Below are positions 5,420 to 5,776 of a stretch of 5,776 nucleotides of DNA, one piece after another. Below the pieces are notes generated by a model that worked only from the letters and a program-made list of their open reading frames with translations, did no database searches and was not told where the DNA came from. Source of the DNA: HGM10836 sp045580645 (GTDB taxonomy: Bacteria > Bacillota_I > Bacilli_A > RF39 > UBA660); the NCBI GenBank assembly GCA_045580645.1, contig JAZNOG010000005.1, forward strand, positions 1 to 5,776, read 5' to 3'. Made by a program: the position numbers and the translations under genes. The number at the start of each line of letters is the position of its first letter. Position 1 is the first letter of the stretch.

Positions 5420-5776
5420 ATGAATTATGCTTTAGAATATAATGCTCTTTGCATAAGAATTAAGGATAAAATAGAGGAAGTAAAAGAATTTGGTGTAGAT
5501 ATTAGTGAGCATATTAATCAATATAATGAAATAATAAACAGAACTTCACAAAATATTAAAAATACTACTTCAAGTTCAGTAGCGGCTGAAGGTTTATTAC
5601 TTGAAAGTGTTTATTTAGAGTCTATAAAAAGTTTAAGGCATTTAGAAATTATTATTGATAAATATAATTCTTATTATAAAATGTATTATAACTGTAAAAT
5701 GATTGATAAAAAAACTGATAATGAAATGACAAATCAAGAATTACAAACTTATATTCATGTATTAAAAGATTATATA
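5420..5776 (+). CDS. helical protein of unknown function (3' end outside window)
   Basis: An open reading frame of 119 codons starts at ATG 5420 and is still open at the window edge, so length and C-terminus are unknown. It is preceded by a strong Shine-Dalgarno sequence (AAAAAGGGGG, 5403-5412) seven bases upstream and by a near-consensus promoter. The visible part is rich in Lys, Glu, Ile, Tyr and Asn and looks like three or four amphipathic helices: about 3-22 (YALEYNALCIRIKDKIEEV), 28-50, a Ser/Thr/Ala-containing stretch (TTSSSVAAEG, 49-58) leading into 57-82, and a Tyr-rich stretch near 80-92 (KYNSYYKMYYNC). There is no signal peptide, membrane span or recognisable catalytic motif, and I see no clear similarity to the helical tail of the preceding gene. 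Expression signals and base composition make it a real gene; no function can be proposed. Confidence 0.85.
   Translation, partial: MNYALEYNALCIRIKDKIEEVKEFGVDISEHINQYNEIINRTSQNIKNTTSSSVAAEGLLLESVYLESIKSLRHLEIIIDKYNSYYKMYYNCKMIDKKTDNEMTNQELQTYIHVLKDYI

Overview
The window is very A+T-rich (about a quarter G+C by eye). It uses TGG for Trp and TGA as a stop at the ends of two genes, so it reads with the standard bacterial code and not the Mycoplasma code. Strong purine-rich Shine-Dalgarno sites (AAAGGAG, AAGGGGG), extended -10 promoters (TGnTATAAT) and short T-tailed terminators point to a low-G+C Firmicute (Bacillota). The protein families suggest an uncultured gut lineage of the Bacilli or Clostridia type, but the exact lineage cannot be fixed from the sequence.

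Layout. (1) 65-1096 (+): an intact Rpn/PD-(D/E)XK 'transposase-family' nuclease with a C-terminal G-I-x-x repeat. It has its own promoter and a terminator folded over its stop codon, and it may carry an internal start for a small C-terminal product. (2) 1168-2643 (+): a membrane processive GT2 glycosyltransferase with DxD, ED and QxxRW motifs, coupled by an ATGA overlap to (3) 2640-2834 (+), a 64-residue single-span membrane protein. Together they look like a two-gene cell-surface polysaccharide operon. (4) 2829-3203 (-): a 124-residue two-span membrane protein, convergent with gene 3; the two stop codons abut in one TTATAA. (5) 3293-5278 (+): a 661-residue protein of a family I cannot name. 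Its N-terminal part resembles DUF6273/formylglycine-enzyme-like (SUMF1/C-type-lectin-like) domains, followed by about 390 residues of charged helices. (6) 5420-end (+): a helical protein of unknown function cut by the window edge, behind the best promoter of the window. Genes 4 and 5 diverge from an 89-base spacer. No spacer exceeds 141 bases, and I see no tRNA, rRNA, CRISPR array or complete insertion sequence.

Most interesting signal. In the 661-residue gene, bases 3491-3570 rise to about 46% G+C between flanks of 22-28%. The codons there switch to NNT/NNC (19 of 26), and the patch holds the only CGC arginine codons of the window. It lies where C-type-lectin-like target proteins of diversity-generating retroelements (DGRs) vary: between a YYWTKTG start and a GCRLVLKF end. 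This is what adenine mutagenesis of an AAY-rich template would leave. No reverse transcriptase or template repeat is in the window, so the DGR-variable-region idea is a hypothesis that can be tested by looking for a template elsewhere in the genome.

The second signal is the possible intragenic small product of the Rpn gene, which would parallel the toxin/intragenic-antitoxin arrangement reported for E. coli Rpn proteins.
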